From Ceratothoa steindachneri (taxonomy: Eukaryota; Arthropoda; Malacostraca; Isopoda; Cymothoidae), in assembly GCA_963969495.1 (NCBI GenBank), contig OZ018321.1, positions 134,472,315-134,536,314 on the forward strand: 64,000 bases of DNA. The letters run 5' to 3'. The translations under genes were made by a program, and so were the position numbers. Shown here in pieces: positions 1 through 11,900 of this stretch. Each line of letters starts with the position of its first letter. The first letter of the stretch is position 1. Below the pieces are notes generated by a model. That model was not told the origin of the DNA, did not search any database, and saw nothing but the letters and a program-made list of their open reading frames with translations.

Positions 1-2560
1 AGGAGTATGGGAGGATACCCTCTGTTCAGAAATCTAACAGAAAGGTCATGCTTTGCTCACCTAGGTGTAGAAACATGGCATGCAGAACATCGTCCAGACC
101 AGGGGTGGTAACAGCGCACGAAGCTAGAGAGGAACGCAACTCGCTCAATGTAAACCTGTGGTTGAAAGGTTCGAGCGGTGCATATATACATAACACTCGT
201 TTGAGGGCTGTCACACGCTTGGCAGAGGACCACAGAACCAGTGAGCATGCATAACGACCAGACGTTCTAGGAATAGTAGTTAAACCAACAGCGATGAGAG
301 GTCACCGGAGAACTCAATGCCTCATCCAACCATGTAAACTCCTTGAGAGGGACAGAGAAATCAGTCATTTTCCTGAAATGCAGATCACCGCGCCAGCATC
401 AAGCAGCACCGGGGGTGTCTCTAGGGCGGAAACGTCCCAGAAAATGATTTTTGAATAGGAAAGTATTCACTATCATGGAGGTGTGACAACCTCCCACACA
501 AAATCACGATGTGCATCCGGAGAGCACAGGGATAGATCAAGCCAGGTAAATGAAGCGGTTCTTGGGCAGTGATGCATGAACTCATCCACATTTAGGACAC
601 CTATCTCCAGCTAGTCAAGGATTGACCCCTGGGATTAATTGAGTAGTCTCCCCAGAGGGGGGTGACTACCATTCAGATCACCGAGCAAGAGAAAGAGCCT
701 CGGCAACCATGCCACGATACAGCGAGTTTCCTGCATCAAATTTGACTGACAGTGGAATGTACGCCGAAACAACAGTTTACCTAATATCTACATGTAGCTG
801 CAGTGCTACTCACTGAAAGGAGGTATTTAAAACAAAAAAGAATTGAGACATGTCCGATGTAATTTATCCATCCTCCTGCACGGCCTCCATTCCATGCTGG
901 AGGGGTCGCAAAACACATACCCCAGGCGGGTGGACAGGGGGAACACGCTCAGCATGTTCTCCAGCTAAAAGATAGCTAACAGGAAACGAGAGAAGAGGAG
1001 CCTCGCAACTCCCAGTTGGCCCAGAGTCTGCATCAATTCCATTGAAGGAATACTCTCTCTAGGGCTAGCTTGGAGATTATGTGGGGTCACTCTTCGATAA
1101 GGAGACACAAGATAGGCTGGCTGTATGTGTCCAAGAAGCGAGGTACAGGCGCTGTCACCTTGAGGACTTATTGAGGGAGGTTGAGATCGCTATGCAAGAC
1201 TTTTTCTCCCTGCGCCTCACAACATTTGGCGGGCGAATGGCTTCTCCATTTGGAGAAACCACTGTCTCCGAGCAACCCAGTCCGACCTTGGGTTGGGGGC
1301 GTAGAAGAGACGGAGCTTATTTGGTGCTGTCCTCCTTTCGGGGGGCAGCTATAGGAACCTGCAGCGTTTTGTGATAAGATGATAAATGGTTATAGCATTG
1401 ATGGTTTCCCATGGTTCAAATCAGTTACAAGTGCCTTTGAATGACTAAATGAGGCTTCTGCCGCTAGATGGAGCCACCCAGTGCCAAATCCGATAGCAGA
1501 TTTGAAATCTCCAGAGTGAATAACCCTATGTCTCATGGTCATATGAGTCATTTCATGGCTCTAAATGGGTACAATTAAACTTTACTACTTTTGAAAAATG
1601 AACTTTACTCATCTTGAAAAACAAAACGAAGCCTAGACCTGGCCCTTCGCTGCAGGTAGAAAATGAAGACACTCACAACAACCTTCAGGAATATTGCTTC
1701 CCCTGAATCAACGACTTAGTGTAGGCGCATAGCCATTTCGCCTGATGGGGAAAGGTTTAACCTCTGGTTTTATCCGAGGCTGGGTGTGAACCCTTTGTGC
1801 CACCAGCTCTACAAGGGAAGCGCCCAGGGTGAGTATGACCAGCATAAGTTTCAAATGTGCTTGTAAGCCTGAGGACACAGAAAACGAGGGTGCTTTTTTT
1901 AAAATTAAGGCATAAGACGTCCCAGGCAACGCAGGGCACGCTAGGACCAAATCTTTAGCCACGTGAAATCAGTCAATTTGTAGCTTGAGCGGCATGATTT
2001 CCTTCTCCAGGATACGCACCACATTGCTACAAAGCAGGGTACAGCTCTCTGCAATTGACACACTTGAACATGCACGAGAGGGACTTATCATGTACGGTGT
2101 GGAGCAACTTAGACTTTGGGTAAGCCTGACTTTGCATGTCTACACAAGCAATTCGTATGGCTAAAGCAGTGGCAGTAGTAACGCGAAAGCATTCAGGTGG
2201 CAGCGATACCAATTAGCATGCATTGAATCAGGGAGCCTGCGATGGTCGAACATAATAATGAAGAATGAAGGGCGTGGGTCGAGGCTCCTCCCTGTTTTCT
2301 CATCACACGTTCTACCTTGAGGGCTACAAGGAGTTGCTAGTGTGGGACCGAGACGGATCAAGCCAGATGCCAGCACCACCTCACACTCAAGGTGAGCGAG
2401 AGGACTTACCCTACCCTAACCGCACAAAAAAGAGACCGCCTCACCCCTGGGGCAAATTAGTGGCCACAGAGTAAAGTTGGCTGGTAAGTTGTTGTGCCAA
2501 AACCACAATTGAGTGGGGGAGCTCACTTGCAAAGTCATGTGTATAGATAGACCTTTGTAA
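1..2560 (-). mobile_element. Degenerate I-type LINE relic, EN/RT junction to ORF1
   Basis: This is an old copy of the same family as the copies at 10.5-20.1 and 26.5-31.7 kb, minus strand. Positions 26-214 encode a decayed RT N-terminus (EPFNHRFTLSELRSSLASCA). Positions 220-1070 align by eye with the endonuclease region, and 1080-2480 with ORF1 (zinc-knuckle region near 2000-2200). Frameshifts and stops are abundant. The 3' side of this copy continues off the window. It lies inside the next TCERG1 intron. Confidence 0.7.
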
Positions 2561-2621
2561 ATATTAATCTTATTCTAAGTCCAAATTAATTTATCTTGTA
2601 CACGCTTATTCTTGTTCATTC

Positions 2622-2646
2622 TATATATATATATATATATATATAT
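2622..2646. repeat. (TA)n microsatellite
   Basis: About 12 TA units lie directly next to the left arm of the foldback element at 2647-3201. Confidence 0.9.
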
Positions 2647-3201
2647 GGTGAAAACCGAGCGCGCTACTGATAAAAGCATCTTTATTTATCTGGGTTTGAA
2701 CGTTTCGAGGGCTTAGCCTCATCATCGGCACAGAAAAAGTAAGATAGTAAAGGGTTAAAATTTCTAGTTTTCATAAAATACTAAAATTGAGTAGTGTAAT
2801 TTAGGATAAGATGCTTAATACAAGAATAAAAATTTCAATAATCCATGATAAATGTAAAGATTGGATGGTTTTATTTATATTTAAATTAGGTTCAAGTTTT
2901 AGGATGTAAAGTGATTCTAATATTTGAGGTTTGTTGGGATGGGGGCCATGACTAAGTATTTTAAAGTGATCTCGTATTATGGACGAGGGGTCTGGTTTGT
3001 TTAGAATCAGCCCCTGATTCTAAACAAACCAGACCCCTCGCCCATACGAGATAACTTCAAAATAGGCAATTCTGAAAACTGTAGATTTTAACCCTTTACT
3101 ATCTTAATTTCTTAGTGCTGATGATGAGGCTAAGGCCTCGAAACGTTCAAACCCAGATAAATAAAGATGCTTTTATCAATGGCGTGCTTGGTTTTCACCT
3201 T
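2647..3201. mobile_element. Foldback with Penelope-like terminal sequence and hammerhead-like motifs
   Basis: Outer arms 2647-2762 and about 3088-3200 are inverted copies of each other (for example AAACGTTCAAACCCAGATAA on the right arm). A tighter central palindrome at about 2984-3046 has 27-bp arms (CGAGGGGTCTGGTTTGTTTA...). Each outer arm, read outwards, contains a GATGATGAGGC-TAAG-GCCTCGAAAC-like core (right arm near 3117-3145). This resembles the CUGAUGA...GAAA hammerhead core known from the terminal repeats of Penelope-like elements. No coding sequence is present. The foldback interrupts the decayed LINE ORF1 on both sides. Confidence 0.6.
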
Positions 3202-3299
3202 CATATTGAAACTCCGATTTGGAAGAAGCTCAACAGTTAATTTATATATATTCTATGTGATTGTATTGAGATAGATACATAGTTTTTTTTTAAATAAAG

Positions 3300-4600
3300 A
3301 AAATTGAGTATTGACGTCTCCTTAAGACCTTGTGATCTAACGGGCGTCTCAGTGTGAGTGAGTGGACCTTGCCGGAACCAACCGCTACACAGCAAGCCAT
3401 TCATTGTCCGAAGCCCACACTAATCAAAGCTGGCTTGGAAGGGTTCAACGCATTTGCCACAAGTCTCCCGTCCGAGAAAAGGGTCACCTTCGGATCTCTA
3501 CCAATCAAGCTATCTAATGCTCTCCTCTGATGGATCATATTGCCCTTGGTTCAACATGCTGCCATCAGTGGAGCAAATAACCAGAAAAAGTTTAAGACCA
3601 GGGCGCCTGGGGACCAGTCACTTGTCGAAATGGCAGCGGACCCATCCGTCCCCGGCGAAGGAGAGGAACCTTTATTCCTCAGAGATGAGGGTGGGGAATG
3701 AAACCGATTCTATCCACTGCTGGAATGAACCCTTAGGCCGAACGAACCGGCCTCAGCAAGATCCTTCTCTGAGATAGAGAAGGCCTTAGCTGTAAAAGGG
3801 GCACAAGCCAGGGGAGGAGGTCCCTCCTCTCATTGTGAGTCCCTGTGGACCCGAGCGGGAGCAGAAGCTTGCATAGGGGGCGGACTCAGGTTCGATGTTT
3901 GAGCCATGGAAGATCCTGCAATATGGTGCAAGGTCACCTCCGGGACCATGTCCATCTCAGGGGGGACCTCCATGCAGCCCCCCCCAAAAAAGCATCACGG
4001 ATCCCATTTGAGGTACCTTTAGTCAGTCATGTCTCTGGCTGGAGAACAGACCCCCTTCACGGAAGAGAGTCGGGGCAGGCACGCTAAGTTGCTAACTCCC
4101 AGCAATGTCAAAATACACAAGTGTAGGGGGCATGGCCAGATGGGCCCTGCTTTCCCTTGCTTCCCAAGGATGACACTATCAAGTCGCTTCGACAGGGAGC
4201 AGTCGATTTGGGGCGGGCTGCCTGCCTGCCCCCCCCCCCCCCCGAGAGAAAAGGTAGGACTGCCATTGGTCGAAAGATAGAGTCATACATGGGTGACTGA
4301 CTTCACAGAAGGGGGTGAAGGAAAACCTTGCACCATTATGTCTAGGAAAGGGATAAACCTCCTCTCCAGTGGAAGAGGGTTGCAGGGTCCCTGATAACAT
4401 AAAGGGGGTAACCTAATTTTGCAGGTGGAGTTGCCCAAGAGTGGGTCCAATGGAGACAGATGGGAAGCCCCTGTGGATGGTGAGAGGGGAGCCCCTCCAC
4501 CAGGTGAAAATGCGTGCGTCTCTTGTTACCTCATCCTCCGATGGAAGGCGAACCCGCGATTGGAAGTGGATTCCTCCTATTACCTTCTATTGTACTCATA
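3300..4600 (-). mobile_element. Degenerate I-type LINE relic, N-terminal part of ORF1
   Basis: Sequence at 3450-3780 aligns by eye with the ORF1 region at 19690-19990 and 30640-30990 of the better copies ([17 protein letters not shown]-coding region on the minus strand). Positions 3800-4560 align with the ORF1 N-terminal region at 31000-31650. Together with 1-2560 it forms one decayed copy split by the foldback element. No intact reading frame remains. Confidence 0.6.
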
Positions 4601-5854
4601 ATTTAGAGAAAAGGGAAAAAAGGACACATGGAAAGTAGACACGATCAGAAAATTGCACGATGTGATCATTTACACATACTCAATCGTATCGAGCTTTGAT
4701 GGGCTTGGCCAACCCATCCCACCATTCAGGCGAAATTGTAGTTGAGCTTTAATCATAAAGGATAGTGGCGGCATAGCTACCTTGGGTGTGTAATGGAAGA
4801 TGATGAGAGTAGACGGTCCAGCAAAACCCTGTACCGAATACTTGTCTTAGCGAGATGGCATATGGCCCTCGCAGCAGGAAGGGACCTCAGGGTATACACT
4901 GACACTTGACTAAGGGTCATAAGAGAATGAAAGTACAGCGGGCAATCAGAACCTCTATGGATAAGAGAAAAAGTGTGGAGAGGGGTAGGAGGGTATGTAA
5001 TAAAAAAAGTAGCGATACGCGGGGCCACTAATGATTAGAGTGGGTGATCACCTAGTAGTATCATACCCCGGTGCTAGGTGATCTCACGATGGCAAGCAGT
5101 CCACCAAGGCACCATGGCTACAAGACCAAACTCTGTGCACAGGTGGCAACAATACTCCTGGTACAAAGTGCAGGTAGAAAAGGTTGAGTGGATAGCTGTA
5201 ATAATAATAAATAATACTATGATTAAATTATACTACTAATAATAAAACATGAAAAATACTGATAAATAACTAATAATATTACTTGATTATAAGAATGATA
5301 ATCACAATAATAAAAAGTTAAAGTAGCGGTGAGAGGACGCACCACCAACTTCCCCAGGCTCCACCAGACACATATCAACCCAGGTGGGGAGGAGGGGCAG
5401 TTACACAGGGTATCCCCCTGCAGAGCCAATGAGTTGCAAAGTGATATGACACGCCTCCCCACCTGGAAGCAATCCTGGAGAGGGACCACCATACGTATGC
5501 TGCAAATGAACTAACACTTCCTAACTATTGTTGCAAGGACAGGTAGCACCATAAAAAAACAAGCATGCAACAGCCTCCCTCCACTCTAACCTGGTCCTTT
5601 AGGACAACCTCAGAGAAAGCACAGCCCTCACTTAATTAGGGTATCGTTGGCTGAGCCTACATTACAGGCTGTAGGATCAAAGCTCCCCCTCCTAATCTCC
5701 CAAGCAGTCATACACTCAGATTCCCCCCCCCCTGCGGGACCTCAAAAAGATATTTGGGTTACTACGAACTGGGCAAAGCAAATCCCCACCCCCTCTCCAC
5801 CACAGGGCGGTGATTAGTGGGAGGTTCAGGTAAGCATGCAGATCCTTCACTCAC
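4600..5854. other. Non-coding intron sequence of the TCERG1-like gene
   Basis: No exon or recognisable element was found here. There is an ATA/ATT-rich patch at 5195-5325 and a C-run near 5724. The next exon (second half of WW3) was searched for by eye and not found. Confidence 0.5.
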
Positions 5855-5988
5855 TTGGTAGTTGGGTTGTAGAAGAAGACCCGCCGATCTCCTGTCCACA
5901 CCACGCACCACGGGGTGCTCGCCACAGGCTGAGATGAGACAGGCCGACTCAAATCCTGCTGGGGTTTCGTCTCTTCGGGAGGCTCCTC
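5855..5988 (-). CDS. TCERG1: TCERG1-like exon 10, first half of WW domain 3
   Basis: This exon of 134 nt runs from acceptor TGTTGCAG (AG at 5989-5990) to a GTGAGT donor at 5849-5854. It encodes [20 protein letters not shown] followed by [20 protein letters not shown], the first half of TCERG1 WW3. The split Lys codon and the second half of WW3 should be in the next exon. No convincing WDRP-type continuation was found between 1 and 5854, so it probably lies off the left edge. Confidence 0.85.
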
Positions 5989-8900
5989 CTGCAACAGGCA
6001 CGATTCAGACTTCGGGAATTGGAGTAAGGAGGGCGAAAGGCTACCCGTAACCTAGGAAAAGATGGGGAGCGGTGACAGATAATTAAGTGCATATTTCCTT
6101 AACAACCGGTTGATGAAGCCTAAAGCCCCATTTATAACATCCTTCTTAAGCCTCTCGGTGGGGGACCGGAGTCACCAAAATGATGACCCAAATCGGGGTC
6201 CCCATCCGACAACCCAAAGGTGCGTTTTTACTCAGAAAAAGACCATAGATCCTAAATTTGAGCAAAACAAAATCTAGCTCAGTTTGAGAGAGTCTAGAGT
6301 CTTGTGGAAGCGGGGTTAAGCTTCAGTGGAAAGCTTTTTGCTTGTCCCTTTTTTGTTTTGTTTTTAACAAAACTGACAATCTATAATAAAGACTCCTGTT
6401 GTTGTTACTTATTACTAAGAAGCTAAAACCAATGAAGGCATCTACAACTAGGTTTTTAAGGCAGAGGGAGGTAAAATAATGATGAGTCACCTACCTTGGG
6501 TTCTTCGGCGTCCACCTCCATGGGCGTCTCCTTCTCTTCGGGGGTCTCGCTGCGCTCGCCGTTCACCTTGGTCGCCTCCGCCTCAGGTTCCTCCTTCACC
6601 TCCGCCTCGCCCTCGGTCCCCGGAGGGCCCAGGGTCTTCCCAAGACTGATACCTTGCACGATGGCGAGGCGCGCGGCTGCGGGAGCAGATACAAGAAGAA
6701 TCGGTGAGGAAACTCGGCCCCAACTCAACTGTGAAATGACACGAGGGCACGGAAGCACCCACCCGAAGACCCGGGGTAGAAATAGATAAAGGGGAGGGGG
6801 GGGGGGATCACCCACTGGTATCGATTATGATCAGTCACTTTTGTCTGGCAAATAAATTAGTCAATAAAGTTCCTTCTGTTTACCAGGAATATAAGGGGAA
6901 ATAGCAACGAAGGGCTCTTCCTGCATGTTTGTAAGGAGAGATCTGTAAGGAAAATGCTGAAGGTGGGAGTGAAAATGTGAGGAAGATCTATAGCCATAGA
7001 TCTTCCTGCAGGCAGTGGAGCCGTGCTGCACACAATCCTCCTGATGTCAGCTGCAGCAAGGTTGCCCTTGAGATCATCATCCCTGCAGGTTGTAAAAGGA
7101 CACAGAAAGGCTATAACGTGGGCAGAGGGGCATGTTCACAACCCCTTTGTTTTTAGCTCCCCTTGAGAACATACATAGAACTCCCCCAACCAGGGATAAA
7201 TAAGCTAAGAGTGTGAGATGCTACAGGCCACAGAATACCACCTGCCTGGGGATGGACCCTACATCTATGAAATGCTACACCACATAGCGACCCACCTACT
7301 CAGGGTTTTATGAGGCTAGGAGAAACAAGGAACACCGGTTCCAAAGGGTAACAAATTGACCGAGATGGCTCGCAAAGGGTAATCTATCAAGGGCATTAGA
7401 TGGTAAGAACGACGCCCTTACGAGTTAATGGTTTAAGAGTGATATCTAAAAAAAATGGGGATAAATTATTTGAGACTACCAGTGTACCGTTAATTGCCAA
7501 TTCGTGATTAGTGTTAAGGAATTTGATGATTTTAAAGAAAAAGGCAGAGGGAAAAAGCTATGGGTGGAGATTAATGGGAACTCACCTTCCAAGTCCTTGA
7601 GCGGCTGCGGCTTCTCCCACACAGACTCCAGCGTCTTGGCGTTGTAGAAGTAGCTCCGATTATCCGGGGACTTGTGTTCAGTCCATTCGGCAGCCCTGGC
7701 CAGGAGCTCAGGGCTCACCTGTTCGTCTCCAGGGATGGCAGAAGCTGGTGGGGCGGCGCCACCTGGCGCATTTATCTTATCAACAGCAGGCATCGAAGAG
7801 TCACCCTTTGGGGCAGGATCTGAGGAAGGGGCGCCCTCCTTTGGGTGGTCCTTTGCGGCATTCGAGTTTGCCTGTCAGAGGAAAATGGGGTTAAATCTGA
7901 GGGTGGGACAATAAGAACCCCTACCCAGAAGGGGGGCAATTCAAACAAGCCTATTTTATAGCATGATTTCGCTCTGTCCGAAGAATGTTTAGTGCCATCT
8001 TTCACTCTTTTCGGCGTCTAAACAGAGGCAAAAAAGTGAGCACATTCATGGGACACTGGGGTCAGAGAGGCACACTGCTCCCCCAGATCTCAGTTGTAGA
8101 GAGAGCATTACACCCTTGTTGCACCACCCATCCATCTCCCCCCTCCCCTGCAGGCACAAGGGCATAACGGCACTCACCTCGGCTTCCTTCGGGGAGGCCA
8201 TCGGCATCGCCTGCTGCATCGCGCCGTGACTCATGCCCTCTGCATGGTTTGGGCCCCCCTGACTCACAGGTTCCCCCATAGGTGGCATTCCCATTCCGGG
8301 GGGTGGCATGCCCCAACCTGGGGGGCCCATTGGAGGACCCGGGGGCATCCCATAGCCATTCCAGCCGGGTCCAGGACCTGGTCCTGGGCCAGGACCAAAG
8401 CCTGCAAGAAAATAGAGCGATGCTATCACTTGGATAACTGAATGGCTGAAAGACAGGAAACAGTTGTGCTGAATGGGGTGAGGTCACAGTGGAGGGATGT
8501 TATCAGTGGCATACCTCAGGGATCATTTCTAGGCCCATTATTATTATTCATAGTTTATATAAATGATCTTGGTGAGGGTGTAAATAGTAGTGGCAATTTT
8601 TGCTGATGACACAAAATTGGGACTCTGAGGGAGTGTCAGGGTGTGAGAGGGGTTGGAACACCCCCATAAAAGGTAGGTTAATTATGTGAAGGTGTGTTTG
8701 AGCCAAGAGAAAGGACTGGTTGAGGTTAACGTAGATGATACGAGTGCATGGCGGTAGATAACACTCATAACATCACTTGTCATTATTTGTTATTCATGTT
8801 CATTTATACCTAAGGGTAGTATTTAAGTCCATTAACTCTTCTCCCACAGGTGTGTGTGGTGTCCATCATCCTTTGCTGCGACTGCTCAATAAACTAAGAA

Positions 8901-11900
8901 GGAAGATTTGTATTCTTATCTATGATGGGTAGCTCACATCAGTCATCAGTTCTCCAATAACCAACCATCCACTCATCGTCAAGCTACTTATAAGCCCTCA
9001 ATCATGCCACAGTTAACCTGCCCAGTTGATGGGTGTAATTGGAAATCCCAGGACCTCGATGCTGCCTTTGCATCTGCCCTTACCATGCATGATAAGGCAG
9101 CCCACTCTCAAACTATCACCACCCACTAGCTTTGGCACGGCTGCAGCCCCAAACGAACTGGGGTCATCAGAATCTCTATCCCCAGGCAGGCTGAGGCATC
9201 GTACCTGTCTTGACAAATAATTCACTATATATGAAAATATTTAGCGTCATTGTTTTCAAACTGTGTGCCCATTGCATCTGGTTTATGAATCTTAGGTGCA
9301 ACGTTATTGTTTTGTTTCAAAGGATATGTAAATTTACTCGTTATTGTTTTAAGTTTCTAATGTGCCCATATAAACTTGCGAGGGGAGGAAGGAGATAGAT
9401 AACACCCATAACATCACTTATGGTGTTCATCATCATTTTCATCTCATTCTTGACAATAACCCATTTGAACTTGAAGGGGAGGGGAGCCTAATTTGAATAA
9501 TATATTGCGAGGCAATCGCCCCATGTCTACTTTAGTAGACCTAGTTATATGCTGCATCTTATTGCGTAAGATTGTGTGAATGATCCAAAGATGGTTATTT
9601 TTATCTGCATTTGTTGATTACATCATTAAGTGTTAACTTTATCTTGTTATTTAACTATGATTGAATGCGTTTATTTTATATTTTAAGGTGGATTGTTAGG
9701 CCAAATGTTATTTCATCTGATTAATAATGTTGTGAAAAATGATCGATGGCCGTACCCATCATCCTTTGCTGTGACTGCTCAATAAACTAAGATGGAAGAT
9801 TTGTATTCTTATCTAGGCGGAGGGTTTATGAGGGGGCATGCTAGGGGTCTTCTACCCAGGACAGAACCCTGAGTGGAAGAGATGTCCCAGCACATAGGAT
9901 GGATTTGCTGTGAAGAAAATGAAGATGGAATTTAAAATTTGCACAAGATATACAACTACAGATCCTCCTACAGTCCTTGAGACTAGAGTGCGCACATCCC
10001 CAAGTGTTGGAGTAGGAAGGGCATGCGATCGTTCAGATGTCACCTTTGTGGGCATGGGCAAATAGATGCTCGAGTGGGAACCTATTCCTTACAATAACCC
10101 ACTTTGTCTAGAGCAACTCACCCATTTGCCTTTAGGGGTACCTATTCTTAATTCAACCACTACCCTCCCCCCCACTCAACTTATGGTGCTGATGCATGCC
10201 AACATCCAGTAAATTGATGGGAGAGGCAGACAAACAGTGCCACTTCCCACCCATTCCAGCAACGAGTCCCAAACCCCATTTTAGCCAAGACGAATTACCT
10301 GGGGGTCCGGGTGGCATTCCGTAAGGTGGGGGGCCACCAAAACCACCTGGAGCCATTCCAAAGGGTGGTCCTCCTTGGCCTGGTGGGGGGCCCATTCCTG
10401 GTCCACCTCCCCACTGGCCGGGGCCCTGTGAAAAAAATAAAACGAAACATCAACACCAAGCATTTTTGCGTCAAGTCGTGACAACCATCAATTTTTTTTT
10501 TTTTAAGAGCTCATCTGGCGACTGCCTACTTGGGCATTAGTCGCCGTATTAAAACTGGCCTAGTTCTAGGCTACTTTAAAATAAAATTAGAGACAAAAAA
10601 AACACCCCAAAAAGGGGGAAAGGAAGCAAGCTGGTGCGTCGGGGGAGGTCCCCCCAGCGCAGGAGCGTGCAACCTAAAGGGATTTTTTTTTTTTTTAATT
10701 TTATAGAGCCCATATGGCAACTACCCACTTGGGCATAAGTCGCCGAAAAACACGACAGCCTAGGACTAGGCTACTTTAAAGTAAAAATATGAAAACTTAA
10801 CAATGATATAAATTGGAAAAACTTAACAATCAGGAAGCAATCTCCGGCAGCGGGGAGAGGTCCCCCTCACCCCGGTACAGGAGAGTGCACCCTACAAACA
10901 AAACAATAACAAAAAAAGAACCTTAAATAAAGGGGAGAAGCCCGGACTCCCCCCAAAAGTCAACAAGTCCACAAGTGAATGTGCACGAATCTGTCCCGGG
11001 TACAAGGGACAGGCGGTAGCGACCCAGCCCATCCCGGTACCGGGACAGGTATCGTGCGCGAAGATCACCCAGACTGGGACATTCGACAAGAATGTGCCGA
11101 ACAGTCTGGGGGACGACGCAGTCGTCGCAATAGGGCGCAGGCGTGCGCTCCATCAAATAGCGATGCGTCACTCGAGTGTGTCCGATTCGTAGACGACAGA
11201 AAGCAACCTGAAGCCGCCGCGGCATTGGGGTATAGGTCCATGGGAACAGTCGCGGCGCAATGGCATGCAACTTTAAGTTCCCTTCGACCGTCTCCCATCT
11301 TCTTTGCCAAGCAGTCCGAAGAAGCTGCCCGTATTCCTGCCATGTAGTCGGTGTGAGGAAGAGCAAAACGCTGGTCCGGTCGCAGAGTCTTCGCGGACTC
11401 TTTGGCGCCTTCATTCCCCGCAATTCCTACATGTCCAGGAACCCAGCAGAAGATAATCTAGATATCCGCCCGGCTCGCCAAAACTGTGGCGTCACGGATA
11501 TCGCGAACCAGGGGATGCGGAGATTCCAATGCCCCGAGAGGACTCAGGGCGCTTTGTGAGTCGCTATAGATCACAATCCTGTCTCCGAACCGGGCACGTC
11601 GCGTAATCTCCCGTACCGAGTGGTGTATTGCCACCAGCTCGGCCGTGAAGACAGACGCAGCGCCTGGTAGAGCCCCGATGACTTCAAACAGAGGGGATAC
11701 GGCGTGGAAGCCAACCCCCTGTTGGGACTTGGAGCCATCCGTATACACTGGCACGGTTCCAGCGTGACACGATGTGTGCTCCAAAAAGGTCGAACGCAAT
11801 ACTCCCGGCGCAGTATAAGCTTTGGGAGCAGAGGCGTGGCGACAAATAGCCAAATGTGGTACCCTCCAGGGTGGCATCCTGGGCAGAACCAGGGGCGCCA

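Noticed and set aside
8062..8487. Second long minus-strand frame over exon 7
   Set aside because: It is out of phase with exons 6 and 8 and lacks TCERG1 similarity. The GFGPGP frame is the coding one.
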